This document shows, in pieces, positions 50,491-61,986 of a DNA stretch of 64,000 nucleotides. This stretch comes from Anthoceros angustus. Lineage: Eukaryota > Streptophyta > Anthocerotopsida > Anthocerotales > Anthocerotaceae. The position numbers and the translations under genes were made by a program. The notes beneath the pieces were generated by a model. It saw nothing but the letters and a program-made list of their open reading frames with translations, was not told the DNA's origin and searched no databases. Location: positions 868,001 to 932,000 of the forward strand of contig MU008177.1 in assembly GCA_010909165.1 (NCBI GenBank), given 5' to 3'. How positions within the stretch are numbered: the stretch's first letter is position 1; each line of letters starts with the position of its first letter.

Positions 50491-52551
50491 CTAGTTACGA
50501 CTCACATGCTGGACTGGTGCAGAGTCTTGCTCTTCTTGAGGACTGCTTCTGGCACTCGTTCTCACTGCTGTGATCCCATCAACAGTCTTGAAGCCCCCCC
50601 TGGATAGGTGAAACATCGCTTGCCTGTTGCTCACCTGGAAGTCAACATACAAACAGGTGAATACGGTTTCCTCACTGCCTGAAGCTGGTGCATTGAAGGG
50701 TTGGGGAGGTGGACATACCACTGAACTGTGCTTGAGCACGGTTGCACGGCAGATGGAAGTTGTGTCATCACGTTCCAGGAGCAGCCTTGCGTGAGGAACG
50801 GATTTCCAGCTTTCACCTAGAGCTGGCTTGGTCTTGCCGTCGTCCCCAGTAACAGTATGGTTTGTGACCTGTGACATCAAGCACATGTCAGCTCCACCAT
50901 TTTCACACAGGGCATCTTGGTGCTGATAAGGATCACTGTGGAAGGTACCAGGATGGCAAGATTCTGTGCGTGTGCAATCCGCTTCAGCATGAACCCCAAT
51001 TTGATCATCGGAGGATGACCTGGAGCATTTCATGTAAATGGGCCATTGCTCAGGTTGCTGTGAGATGACATACGGAATCAGCACAAGAGTAGAGACCCAT
51101 TCACTTGTACCTTGTTGTGACCTTCCTCCAAGAATAGGGGAGATTAGAGAAGATGCAGAATCTACTATCAAAAGACTCAGCGTGGGATGCTCCTCTGTTG
51201 CCTGCAATGCAGAAAAGTTTGATTGATGTATAAATCACAAAAGTAAGCATACAGTGTTACTGCAACGTTTCTGGCAAGTACAATATCGTGCACAGGGATC
51301 TGCACGACGCAAGTACCACACCTGCACGGGCACTGCTTCGAGCTCCTGGATGAACTCGAAAAGAGAAAAGATGCTGTATATTCGATAGACTACAATATTC
51401 CTCATGGCACACTCCAGCTCATCTTCTGCGTCCTGAAAGCTATACAACACAAGGGCTGCATAATTTCTCCAGTCTTTCCCCGCATACATCGCCAAAACAT
51501 GTGGTCAAAGATTTGTGCACTGGCAAAACAGGCTGCCGCCTTTCAGGTCCGGAGCAGTAGTTCAACAAGTGACTGGTAATTGCTCACCCTGATTTTCTTC
51601 CTAGATCCCAAGGCACCACCCAGCATGTGCGCAATTCTCTTAGCTGAAAAGGAGTTCGATGTGTCTACATATGCCACAGATGCCATTGTCTGGCAGGCCA
51701 CCGTTGCAGCAGTTTGCAAACAGAGCTGCTGGGCACAAGCAAACGGGTATTAAGGCTGCTGCACATCTAGCACCAAAAGGTGACGTAATGACATAAAAGT
51801 GAAACAAGTCCAAGCGGGAAACTGAAGGACGAGACGTCATCGTCAAGCACCCAAGTTCCTAGCTGCTGGCATGCCAGTACTGAGACCCATGAGGCAGAGA
51901 CCAAGCTGCCTGAGAAAACAACAAAGCAGAAGTACCTGTGTTTTGCCAGACGCAGATGCACCGACCACCTCTGTCACCGCACCTTTTAACAAGCCTCCTT
52001 GAAGCATAGAGTCCAGACTGCAACGGAAAGGAAACTTTTGAAGTGCTTGTGGAGGTGCCAGACTCTCACAGCGCGTATCGACATCTCCCTACCTGACACA
52101 GCCAGTGGGAAGAAAATGATTGCCACGCTGCTGCTGCAGAAAACTGTCACCAAAGTGGATTCCTCCATGAAGAGTCTCTGCAAATGACAACAACTCTGCA
52201 ATAGCCTACAGGTCCGAGCAGTTAGTCATGAAATGTGCAATCAGCTCTTAGCGTAGTTATGGAGAAGGGAAGTCGGGGAGAGGTCAACCTGGCTCCGTTC
52301 TTTCCTGTCAGTGCCTGGCAAGGACTGAACGTCGCAGGCAAGGAAAGCTTCGACTGCCACATTAACAGGGAGTGGTAAGCACAAGCGTCCAATGAATCAG
52401 CTCCCCGAAATTCAAGACTAGACTTGAAATGCAGTCCTGAGAGGCTCAGAAAATCAAGGGGCAGAATAGACATACCTGTGTAGATGGATTGGGACGAAAA
52501 GTACGCAAGCGCCTTCTGACTCAGGGATGGAAGTGAAGACAGCAAAGGCAT
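50491..52551 (-). CDS. RAD51D: RAD51 paralogue RAD51D (RecA-fold recombination protein)
   Basis: ATG at 52551 (MPLLSSLPSLSQKALAYFSS). Next come SLDSMLQGGLLKGAVTEVVG and the Walker A motif GASASGKTQ, whose final codon is followed by an intron. Then VACQTMASVAYVDTSNSFSA and NIVVYRIYSIFSLFEFIQEL, and Walker B LSLLIVDSASSLISPILGG. Further exons give VTNHTVTGDDGKTKPALGES and WKSVPHARLLLERDD, and a Ser/Gln-rich tail ends at 50491. Order and motifs match RAD51D rather than RAD51, DMC1 or XRCC3 (GKTKPALGESW is typical). The protein acts in the BCDX2 complex in homologous recombination and, in Arabidopsis, in regulating defence genes with SNI1. The N-terminal exon is short and its exact joins are uncertain. 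It is divergent from IPK2. Confidence 0.86.
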
Positions 52552-52892
52552 TCTGGCATTGTAGGAAAAAGTTGCTCCAACTGCACCACGGCATTCAGCA
52601 ATGCATTCTACTTAGCGCCATGGTGGTGACTCGAGAATCAGGTGCAAAAATAACTAGGTTACGGGCGTCCGTGCCTTCGTGGTGCGGACAACTGGCAAAT
52701 GCAAAAATAGTCGCCCCCTCAGAGCATTATGTTGGAGCTGGGCGTCGTCTTCAGTCATCTCGGAGACTGCAACTCGTGAGTCTGAGGAGCGTCCTGGACT
52801 TCAAGGTTGGCTCATGATCGAATTGCAGTCACTCTCCTGCTTGCTGTCAAAGGAATGTTTTCACGTCATCCATTCTTGGTTGTTTGTGACAG
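52552..52892. promoter_or_regulatory. Divergent intergenic region RAD51D-IPK2
   Basis: 341 bases between two outward-facing start codons. No clear TATA box. It must carry both promoters and leaders. Confidence 0.4.
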
Positions 52893-54422
52893 ATGCTTCG
52901 CCCCGATTTGAACCAGGTTGCAGGGCACCGGTTTGAAGGTAAGACCCACCTTCATCCTAATCCTGCATTGTCTTCAGCAAGTGGAAACTCTGCTGGTTTT
53001 GGGTTGCCAACGTCGGGTTGAGCTGGGCTTCCCCTCTGCGGTCAGAGGGGAAAGTAGGATCGTTGGTAGATGACCAGGGTCGCTTCTACAAACCGATGCA
53101 AGACAAAGATAGGGGAGACAGTGAGTTGGGATTCTACCAGAAGTTTTGGGGAGATGACACCGTTCCAGAATTGGCGAAGAAATTCTTCCCCCGGTTTTAC
53201 GGAACCACTGTCGTTGATGCCCCGGACGGCAGTGGCCAGATCAATATCCAACGCCATCTTGCTAAACTTCGTCATGACTGTGAGAGACATGCTAGATTCC
53301 ACCATCTGGGAAACCTTAACTCTCAAAACGACATGCCATCCTTGACAACTTGACCCAGGGCTACCGGAAGCCGTCTGTGGTTGATGTGAAGGTACTTGGT
53401 CCCGCGTCGAAAGTTTTGTGCATATTTATGTAGCATGCTCTCCGTCATGAATGAAATCACAGGACATTTGAACAATGGAGGACATCTGGGTGGTGCGTTT
53501 GATCCTGGGGAGTGCATTTTGTTGGCAGGTCGGGCCCCGGACATGGTATCCTGGAGCTCGGGAGTCCTACATCCAGAAGTGCCTGTAATGACATTTTGAT
53601 GTGAAAATGCAATTGATACTGGCAGATTTGATTATCTTTCTCAACTATGTCAGGCAGTGCGGCTTTGCAGCTCCATGGCTCTAAAATGTACGCTGCTGAA
53701 TGATTGTTACAGCGAGAAAGACCGCGACAGTACATCATCAAGTCTAGGTTTTCGGATAGCTGGGATGCAGGTGGTGTAGACTTTCCTTATCCTGTTTCGT
53801 ATACTGCTCAGTCCTCAGTCCCAACTGTGCTTTCAGCAAAGAATGTTGGCATGTTTTCGGCGATGACCCACACACAAAAAAAGAATGTTGACATGTGAGG
53901 TGCCAAGGCAGGCGTACGATGCGGAGCAGGACAAACAATGGAAACCCGAACGGAAGTGGTCCAAGAAGCTGACAGCTAATGAAGTGCCTGCTGCATTTAC
54001 CCGATTTGCTTCTACGAACCCTCTAGATGGAACAGATTTTGATGGTGGCTTAATATCATCTGTTTACGGCGGTCACCAAGGCATTCTGTCACAGCTTGCA
54101 GATCTGATTTCTTGGTACGTTCTTTTTATGTTGCACAGATTTTTCCTCGTGGAGTTGCATTAGATTTCCTCATCCTATCCTTTTTCTTGGGTAATCCTGC
54201 AGGTTTGAAGTGCAAACAAGTTACTACTTCTATTCCTGCTCCGTGTTATTCGTTTATGAAGGAGACACAAAATCTGATGCAATGGATAATATGCCTCCGT
54301 CGGTGAAAATGATTGACTTTCCTCACGTAATTGATGGCCAGGGCAGAATTGATGAGAACTTTCTACTGGGTCTCAAGTCCTTGCACAATACCCTCACCAA
54401 ATTGGTAGAGAAATCTGAATGA
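52893..54422 (+). CDS. IPK2: Inositol polyphosphate multikinase (IPK2/IPMK type)
   Basis: Phosphorylates inositol phosphates from IP3 towards IP5, a nuclear and cytosolic signalling enzyme. Short exon 1 (52893-52938) reads MLRPDLNQVAGHRFE. Exon 2 joins as GKVGSLVDDQGRFYKPMQ and DRGDSELGFYQKFWG, then FFPRFYGTTVVDAPDGSG. Later exons give LTQGYRKPSVVDVK and VGPRTWYPGARESYIQKC. Together these form the hallmark PxxxDxKxG, broken by an intron. Then come EKDRDSTSSSLGFRIAGMQV (SSLGFRI motif), the acidic-basic linker, and VKMIDFPHVIDGQGRIDENF, the metal-binding IDF motif (usually IDFAH). The stop is at 54422. Family residues are intact; the exon around 53240-53340 is approximate. It ends 72 bases from the convergent SIRB gene. 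Confidence 0.9.
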
Positions 54423-54494
54423 GACTAGCTTTCCAGTACAGTTGTGAAGAGACATTTGTCCCACACGTAAAGACGCAGCAGCAGGTGAATGGGA

Positions 54495-55683
54495 TCAAAT
54501 GGGTCTTGCATTCTGTGTTGCCGAAGGACCAGATCCTACAGCAGGGACCGATCCATTCTCTGAGCAAGCAGCCTGTTGCTGGCACCTACCAGTTCCTGCA
54601 CACATTTCACACTCTTCTACGTCTCCAGCCACCTGGCTAAGGCAGTAGTTCATTCTATCTTCAATGACATTCTGCATCACAAGTGACACGATAAGGAAGT
54701 GGTGCATTCTATCTTCAATGACTTTCTGCATCACAAGTGAAAGGTAAATCAGTGCCCTCAGCCCAGCTAACTCTTCAAGCAACCAGACAGAACAACATAC
54801 CACCATGAGCTCGTGCAGGCCAATGGGAGCTGTTACAAGATATGGCACAAGGGGATGCTTCTTTGCAGCGTCTGCAGCCAATGCTGGAATGTCCTGCAAC
54901 CCACCTCTGTATCAGGTTCTTGCTGCTATAACAAGTACAATCAGGCAAAGGATGAGAGACACAAGACCAACCCTATCCCAGTGCCTGCCAGGGAACAGAA
55001 AGTAGGTGCTGATGATGACTCGGGTGGCTCCTTGCTCAATACATCGATCAAACGCTTGAGCGATCGTTGGCTCTGCTAGCTCCTGCCGAATGACAACACC
55101 ATCCCCAGTATCTGAGCTGCAACGTCCAGCGAAGCACGAAGAAGCGTGATCTATTGCACTGCCTCTGGCACAAACCTTAACTCCCTGCAACAAGATTCTC
55201 ATCACACAAGATGGGGTAAAGGCTTGCCATGTGCGCTGGTTCGACAATGGTATGACCTGTCCGTTTCTTGTACATTTCCACGAACTGGTCTGCATGTGAC
55301 AGATACAAGCATCAACAACCTGCACAGCACCAAATGCTATGGTGACAGCATAGTCTCTGAAAGAGGACCCAAAAATTCATACTCAGCATAGCATTCGACT
55401 CGGCACGACGTGAGCCATGATCCACAATCACCACACCATCGCCCTCTCTGCGCTTGCTCTCCCGGGAATCCCTGGGCAGACTGCACTGGATGCGACCAGC
55501 CATGTCCCCTAGCTGCCTCACCCTTGTAACGGGTCCCAAGAGCCTTAAACTGCGATCCCCTTCACCAAATCCAGCATCATTCCATGCCCTAGAAGTCCTG
55601 CAGCATGGCTGCTGCCCCGCTATCCTCCTTGTGACGATGGGAGGGAAGCAGCCCACTCCAGTCTGCACCGAAGCAAAGCTCAT
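54495..55683 (-). CDS. SIRB: Sirohydrochlorin ferrochelatase (SirB), plastid
   Basis: Inserts Fe2+ into sirohydrochlorin in the last step of siroheme synthesis for nitrite and sulfite reductases. ATG at 55683; about 90 N-terminal residues rich in Arg and Ser fit a transit peptide. Then GVVIVDHGSRRAESNAML (metal-chelating His), AELAEPTIAQAFDRCIEQGA, TRVIISTYFLFPGRHW, DIPALAADAAKKHPLVPYLV and TAPIGLHELMV. A last exon reads VIEDRMNYCLSQVAGDVEEC, followed by the cysteine cluster CEMCAGTGRC and QQQAAC, the site of the [2Fe-2S] cluster in plant SirB. The acceptor of the last exon is duplicated 54 bases apart in the same frame (54644-54751), so two isoforms differing by 18 residues are possible. Convergent with IPK2, divergent from the STK19-like gene. 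Confidence 0.93.
54644..54751 (-). repeat. 54-bp tandem duplication across a SIRB splice acceptor
   Basis: Copies 54644-54697 and 54698-54751. The first about 43 bases match with three differences, after which they diverge. In gene sense each copy contains CACTTGTGATGCAG followed by an exon start encoding VIEDRM. Confidence 0.93.
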
Positions 55684-55946
55684 GGTTCAGCCTTCATGCC
55701 CACTTGACGTTCAGGTGAAATCTGGTGAGCAGAATTGAGTAACCAGCGTTTTCTTTCCCAAGACAGTGCAGCTAATTTCTCCGTTAAGTTAGTTGTGAAC
55801 TATGACGGCCAGATGAAGCTTGTCACGGATTCCGATCTGCTCTGTGACGCCGCTCTCAGATTCTGGCTGCCTTTCAAGGCGCTCGATCGATCAGGGATGC
55901 ATTTGCCATCTTCCTCGAGCACCACAGACATATCTTCTTGTTTATT
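55684..55946. promoter_or_regulatory. Divergent intergenic region SIRB-STK19-like
   Basis: 263 bases between outward-facing start codons, so the two genes must share a compact promoter region. No TATA box is obvious. Confidence 0.4.
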
Positions 55947-57506
55947 ATGGCAAAGCATGGAAACAGAAGTTCTGAACCAGCTGGGGAGGAGCCCTCCCCG
56001 TCTGGGCGCAAGCGCAAACGTGATACCTCCTCCTCTTGGCAGAAACGGGAAGCCAGCCAAACTGCTGTAGAAACACCCGAGGAATTCACAAGGTTGTCCC
56101 CTGACGCAGCAGAACAGAGGAGGAGCCTGGAGACAGCAGGATGTGAGGATGTCGAATTTAGGGCTGGTGGTCTGACCGATGCCACTCCCTATGACGATGA
56201 CCACTCCTTGGCTGCGCTATCAGACTTGCCCTCAGATACCATGGTTGCTGTGAGGCTCATGCTTAGCCAGTTTCCCAAATTCATTGAAAAGGTAGGATTT
56301 CTCGTTGCTTTTCTTGTGAGAGCCAGCAGGCTTCTTGATGGTTACTGCTGTGAGTCCAGACGTTAACATAGCCTCATGACGCACTGCCATCAGGTGGCTG
56401 TCCGCCCATTTGTTCTTAGATCTCAAGTGTACAGCAGCGTAAACGACCATACTGAAGTTGACAGAGATTTGGAAGTAAGATCTGCTGTTCAGTATTCCTT
56501 GCCTGTAGCTTCCGTTTTCTCAAGTATGACGTCTTGTCACAAGTGAGTACCTGGTTCCAGGTGTTGAGGCGTAGGAAGGAGATCCGGATGTTCAAGTTGA
56601 ACACAGGCCAGGATGATTATGCCGTTATGCTCATGGCCGACTACATGATCCAAGTACACCCCTCTGATTCCCACAACCACTTCGTCCTTTCGGCAGTGTT
56701 ACCATAATCTTTCGGCACACGTCTCTGGAGGAGTGGAGGGCTAGATAACAGGAAAGCTAACCCCTGCTGTTTTCCACAGGTCAGTTCTGCAGAAGAGCGT
56801 ATGAAGTCAAAACGGCCAGAATCAGAGGCAGATGTGTTTCATTGGTTCAGAGCTCATGTGCTGTCAAGCAATTCAGAAGTAGGCATCTCCCACAATGAGC
56901 TGGTGAGACCTAGGTACACCTAACAACCTGCCTACCATGTGTCTCCCCACCCACCTTCTGAGCAGAAAGTCTGAACCCTCCAAGAACGCAGGTGACGAGT
57001 CTATCTCAAGGAGGTAAACTGCAGGACAAGCACATAACGCTCCTGATCAACGCTGGTCTCCTGGTTAGTCTGACAAGCAGCTCCATCAACCATCAAAACT
57101 CCATTCTCAGTCTTGGACAACAGTGTAACCCCTCTCCACTCTTCTGATGCAAAATGCAGGTCAGACAGCTCTCCGACGACACATCCTACTGGTTCTCCAT
57201 CCCAAACGTTGGGTTGGTTCTAAAGAACCTCACAGAGGTAACCATATGCTGTATTTGGCAGTCCCTAAGTGAAAGCTTCTGGCCCGAGCTTACTCACACC
57301 CTAAAACTGTTCAGGGACGAAAAGAACTGCTCTCCTTCATCGCCAAACGTCGTTACAAGGAGATCCTACAACATGAACTTGAAAAAAGGCGGCTGCGGTA
57401 CTCTAAGCTGGACATGCTATTTCATCTCCGCGATCTACTCGGTTCAGGGAAACTGGAGTCGGTTGACACCACAGTCGGGCCGCTCATCCGGCTGGCTAGA
57501 GACTGA
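55947..57506 (+). CDS. STK19-family winged-helix protein
   Basis: ATG at 55947 (MAKHGNRSSEPAGEEP). About 100 residues are low-complexity and basic/acidic, including GRKRKRD, a likely nuclear signal. Then come the conserved STK19 blocks: DTMVAVRLMLSQFPKFIEK, RPFVLRSQVYSSVNDHTEVD, RRRKEIRMFKLNTGQDDYAV, MLMADYMIQVSSAEERM, GISHNEL and DKHITLLINAGLLVRQLSDD. The tail reads SYWFSIPNVGLVLKNLTEGR, then KRRYKEILQHELEKRRLRYS, FHLRDLLGSGKLESVDTTVG, ending IRLARD at 57506. Despite its name, human STK19 is now regarded as a DNA-binding winged-helix factor in transcription-coupled nucleotide excision repair. The same role in plants is inference. At least seven exons, all with GT-AG borders. Co-directional with the HY5-like gene, 725 bases upstream of it. 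Confidence 0.86.
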
Positions 57507-58231
57507 GTCCCGATGGACAAACGGATCTTATTTCATATTTCCGGCTCTCAATTTAATAATACTAAAACACTCTGACAAGCACAGGGATCGGATCATGGCT
57601 TCCTTGTGCCACCTTCCGCGCCAGAAAGGGCAGCCGACGACGAACTAGCGCTGTAGCGGGCCCGGTTCCGGTCCCGGATCTAGACGGCATCGGGCCAGCC
57701 ACGTGGCAGTAGATCGGGCCACCGACGTCAGGGACGGCGTGGCCGCATAGCGTCACTTAGATGGGACCGAGCGGACGGCCAGGAGGCAGAGAACGTGGCT
57801 GGTGGCACGCCTCTGGATCGCGCCGCTTGGACGGATGCAGATCGGCAGCGCGCCTTTCATGTCAATGCGTGTTACGTGGCAAACACTACTCTTCCCGGTC
57901 TATTCCGCAGGAAGGCGAAGAATTTGGAGATCACATCACAGCCGGCTTTGCTGCTGGTGGCGTGGGCGGCATTTGCAGCTGGGGGTGAGATCGTGGCATG
58001 GCGCTGGCTGTCCTGTGCAGTCTTCCATTGCGCTGCTCGTCTAGGGTTAGGTCTTGGTCGTGCTGCGCGCACGCGTTCCGCAGCGGAGCTGTGCTGTGAT
58101 GTGCCTGGGAGTGCGAGCATTGTGATTTTTTCTTGCCAAGGGAGTGATGACTGCTCGTCGCCGGTGCTCCGATTCCGTGGCTTCTGGAGGTGGCCCGCTT
58201 CTGCAGCAGCGGTGATATTCGGGCTCCGCCA
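57507..58231. promoter_or_regulatory. Upstream region of the HY5-like gene with clustered ACGT elements
   Basis: Four ACGT-core elements occur within 180 bases: palindromic G-box CCACGTGG (57699-57706), C-box-like GACGTC (57724-57729), GAACGTGG (about 57791) and TTACGTGG (about 57872). HY5-type bZIPs bind such cores, including at their own gene in Arabidopsis. No protein frame here is supported. Confidence 0.5.
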
Positions 58232-59004
58232 ATGCAGGTCACTGCCTCGACTTCAGCCCAGACGCAATCCCAGTGTGAGAAGGCCCCTGCGTCCGTCACC
58301 GGCCCGTCTGACGGCAAGCAGGATGGTGCGGAAATGCGTGCAAATGTATGGAGGAATGTGATGCGTGGCCGTGATGTTTTGTCTCATTCGGTTTGCCTGC
58401 TGATGGCGCAGGAGAGGATGACAGCGACTCTGAGGTCAGGAGAGTGCCTGAGGCTCCGGGCAAAGGAGGTGGAGCCGTGTCGTCCGCGGCTCGCCCGCAG
58501 TCCTCGAGTGCGAAGAGGAAGCGAGCTGGAGCTTCCGCTGATAAGGAGAATAAACGCTTGAAGAGGTTCGATTCTTTTTCTTTCAAGGCTGATCATGCTC
58601 GATGCGGTGTGACGTAGGTGTTCGGTATTGCTGGTGAGGGGATGTGATGTTTTTTGCGGATCGTGCAATGCGAACTGAGTTTGGCGATGGTATTTTGTAG
58701 GTTATTGCGAAATCGAGTTTCCGCACAGCAAGCTAGGGAAAGGAAAAAAGCCTATCTTACCGAATTAGAGGAGAAGTTTAAAGAGATGGAGCAGAAAAAC
58801 GCGGAGCTGGAAGAGAGGGTGTCGACATTGCAGCGGGAAAATTTCATGTTGCGTCAGGTTGGTCTATTGGTCCACTGTGCGGTTGTTTTTCGCAATTGTG
58901 GGTTTGTTTGTAACACGCAATCTTTGCGCTTACAGATTGTGAAGAACACGACGATGAACAAGAGTGGAACTTCTGCAATGTCTTCTGGTTCAGAATACAC
59001 TTAG
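58232..59004 (+). CDS. HY5: HY5/HYH-type bZIP transcription factor
   Basis: Light-signalling regulator, about 157 residues (Arabidopsis HY5 is 168). Exon 1 starts at the ATG 58232 ([17 protein letters not shown]). A donor after CAGGATG joins to [17 protein letters not shown], the COP1-binding acidic-VPE motif. Then a Lys/Arg-rich linker with [11 protein letters not shown] leads into the basic region [18 protein letters not shown], diagnostic of HY5, and the leucine zipper [20 protein letters not shown] to [15 protein letters not shown] short last exon ends SGSEYT (stop 59002-59004). Four exons, all GT-AG with matching phase. The COP1 motif implies light-dependent protein stability, and upstream ACGT elements hint at autoregulation. 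Both are inferred from the known family. Confidence 0.93.
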
Positions 59005-61170
59005 CACCGGCCGAATGCGTAGCGCAGGTTGAGGGTGTCAATGATCCTGTAATTGGGGTTTGGCGCACCACTAACTCGAGAGTCACCGACATGACCGGCG
59101 CATTACTTGCACGTCCAGCAGCCAGAATGTCTGAAGTAGTAGACAGTCAGATCTTAGGTGTAACGGGAGGTGGGCAGACTGGTCCTTTACAGCGGTTGGC
59201 CCTGTGATGTTGGTTGTGCAACTGCGACTGGCACATGGGCGTACAACTAACATGTGGCCACCGGTGACACTTGCCCCAGATCTGTCACCAGTGCAGTCAG
59301 CAACCAGGTCATGGATTCTGGACCCCTCATTGAGCTCGGCACTTTGCAGGAGGATACCTGGTTTAGTGTCTCGACGTTCGACGACACGGGACAGTGCCCA
59401 ATTTATTCACGTAGCGAATCGGGAATATAGGCGATACTACAACCATTTTGGCTTAGAAATCTTTCCTTAAGCAGAAGTTATAGGATTCACTTGCTGTATG
59501 TCACTGCTCTCTGTACCCTGTCCTTGTCATTCTTGTGAACCTTCATGTCAGGTTGCAACTGTTCCAGCCTTACAGCTCAGTCATCTTTTACGTACGTTGC
59601 TATTAGTTCTCCGCAGAGCCAGAGTTCCAAAAAAACACAAATGTGTGCCGCTAAATGACAGACATCCTGGAACCTGTACCTGCCACCATTTAAAGGCAGC
59701 CCAGAAAACCCGTCTTGATGGGATGATGACTTTCAAACAAGCACTGTCCAGTTCGGATGAGTTATTATTCTATCTTCATGTACCACCCAATCCCTACGTG
59801 TCCCCAAACTGCGGATGGAGAAAAGCCATGGCTTGGACGGCACTGAGACACCGAAGCTTCTCTTACTCCTGAGTCCGACAAGGTGGCCCTGAGTTGGTGG
59901 CAACAAAAGGGGGTGTGAACATTCCAAAGAGAATTTGCATCATCTGTATCCTGTGTAGGTCAATACAAGAACATGCCCCACGCAGTATGTCATCAAAGAA
60001 CCGAAATCCGCATACTATTATGGCGGGTGTCTCATCATCAAACACAAGAAGGCACTGACATCCAGCTCTCGTACAATCATAAAGTGGGGAACGGGCCCAT
60101 CCAAGCCACGAAGCCACTACATACATGCACCACTGGTACAGCTCATTGAACTACATAGATTTAGGGCCGTGTGAGCTGGTTGTTGCCGTGCAAGAAAATG
60201 AACACCTCCCCGTTCGTCCCGGGGACGGAAGGTCGACATACCTGCGGTGGAGAACGGGGTTACGGGCGTGGGACAGGATGCTGTGCCAGACGTTGGGCGG
60301 CAGAGATGACTCCGACGCACTGCAGCCAGGTGGACAGGTTATCCAGACTTTCGTCGTAAGACGATCCAATTTAGACTTTAATTTGTGGTGAGCCGTGAGG
60401 CTCTTGTCCAAAAAGTAGGGTATGCCGCGATTTTGTGTCCCGCGCACGGTATTCTTTAGTAAAAGGCGAAAGAATAGTTCGCTTTGTGCTGAACACACGG
60501 CTCATACGTTTCCTGCGCCGAGACCGGGTCTAAGTACAGGCAAGGTGGTACACAAGAAAGGCTGGCCGATATGGGATAAATATACCTGGTCTGGGGAGCC
60601 TGTAACCGTCACACGTGACTGTCCAGGCTCCGGCCCGGAGAGATCCAGCTCACGGTTCACGTACTGTGTGAAGTTTATGGTCCCAGACCACCCATTCCAT
60701 GAGACCCAACTGCTGAATCGTAAGTTCAAATCTTTGCTCAGATAATGTTGTGGCTTTAACTTTTATGCCTTATTTGAATTCAAAGGTCCGTGGTGAAGGG
60801 AACGGGGTGCACACGAAACCTGTCCCGTTTTGGCCGGTGAGCGCACGCTCCTTTCAACGTTCCCTCCCGCCTCAATGCTTTTCATTAGCCTCTTCTCCCT
60901 GATTTTTATTTTAGGAAAGGCCATGGAGATGTGGCAGCTAGAATTCTTAAAAGAAAGGCCCACCTTGGGCCTCAAAGACTAAGCTACAAGACTGATGTCA
61001 ACCCGGTCTACTAAGCATGCCAGACACCCTTGTGCGAGTTCATATCCGCCAGATCACTTATTCTCTAATTAATGCTAAAGGTAAGGTTACCAGTAATAGT
61101 AATGGGGCTTAGAGTTGGAGGAGTTTTTGTTGAAGTTGCAGATGTTGGCAATGACAAAACAATTGGGGTA
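59005..61170. other. 3' flank of HY5 and unassigned intergenic
   Basis: The first few hundred bases may be HY5 3' UTR. Short frames at 59498-59872 and 60422-60745 show no recognisable domain and no splice context. Nothing else is supported. Confidence 0.4.
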
Positions 61171-61902
61171 TCACCATTTGTCGGTGGTGATGAAAGAGGT
61201 GTTGGAACTTGTGTTGTAAACGAGCCGGTTGATGACGACGTGAGGGGTCGGTGTAGGCACTGTTGGGGATGCGAGAGGGGTCGATGTAGGTTTCATCGAT
61301 GGGGACGCGAAAGGGGTTGGTGTAGGTTTCGTCGATGGGGACGCGAGAGGGGTCTGTCTAGGTTCTGACGGAGGGGATGCGAGAGGGATCAATGTGGGTT
61401 CCGTTAGTGGGGACACGATAAGGGTCGGAATTGATACTATCGGAGGTTGCGTCGATGATGGGGATGCACTTGAAGATGGTTCTATCGGTGATGGTGGTGC
61501 CCTTGAAGACAGTTCTGTCAGTGATGGTGGTGCCCTTGGAGCAGGATCCATTGATGATGGTGGTGCCCTTGAAGATAGTTCCTTTGATGGTGATGGTGGT
61601 GTCCTTGAAGATGGTTCCTTCGATGGTGATGGTGGTGCCCTTGAAGATGGTTCCTTCGGTGGTGGTGATGGTGGTGCCCTCGAAGATGGTTCCTTCGATG
61701 GTGATGGTGGTGCCCTTGAAGATGGTTCCTTCGGTGGTGATGGTGGTGCCCTTGAAGATGGTTCAGTTGGTGATGGTGGTGCCCTTGAAGATGGTTCAGT
61801 TGGTGCTGGAGGTGCACTTGGAAATGGTTGACTAGGTGAGCCATCATTAATGATGCGGGAAATCAAGCAGCATGGTTGCTTGATGGACGATCTCGAAGTC
61901 AA
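61171..61902 (-). CDS. Proline-rich repeat coding frame (possible cell-wall-type extension), start unknown
   Basis: A 243-codon minus frame made of Pro/Ser/Glu/Lys repeats of the type SRAPPSPxKEPS with unit lengths of 11 to 14 residues, followed by less regular segments such as PLASPSTKPTPTP. There is no ATG near its beginning, so it would have to be a later exon, or the frame is fossil. Unit lengths in DNA (about 33-42 bases) are multiples of three, which favours past or present translation. It lies just 3' of the decayed GDSL esterase on the same strand and could be its former C-terminal exon or a separate hydroxyproline-rich protein. Confidence 0.4.
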   Translation of the reverse strand: MTSRSSIKQPCCLISRIINDGSPSQPFPSAPPAPTEPSSRAPPSPTEPSSRAPPSPPKEPSSRAPPSPSKEPSSRAPPSPPPKEPSSRAPPSPSKEPSSRTPPSPSKELSSRAPPSSMDPAPRAPPSLTELSSRAPPSPIEPSSSASPSSTQPPIVSIPTLIVSPLTEPTLIPLASPPSEPRQTPLASPSTKPTPTPFASPSMKPTSTPLASPTVPTPTPHVVINRLVYNTSSNTSFITTDKW

Positions 61903-61986
61903 AAATAAGGTGATGAATATATTTACAAAAGATTTTTAAATCAAAGTGAAATGTCCCCTAGAAAAATTCGTGTGCTTTGAATCTAT

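Noticed and set aside
59498-59872. 124-codon plus frame downstream of the HY5-like gene
   Set aside because: No domain and no splice context; more likely 3' flank.
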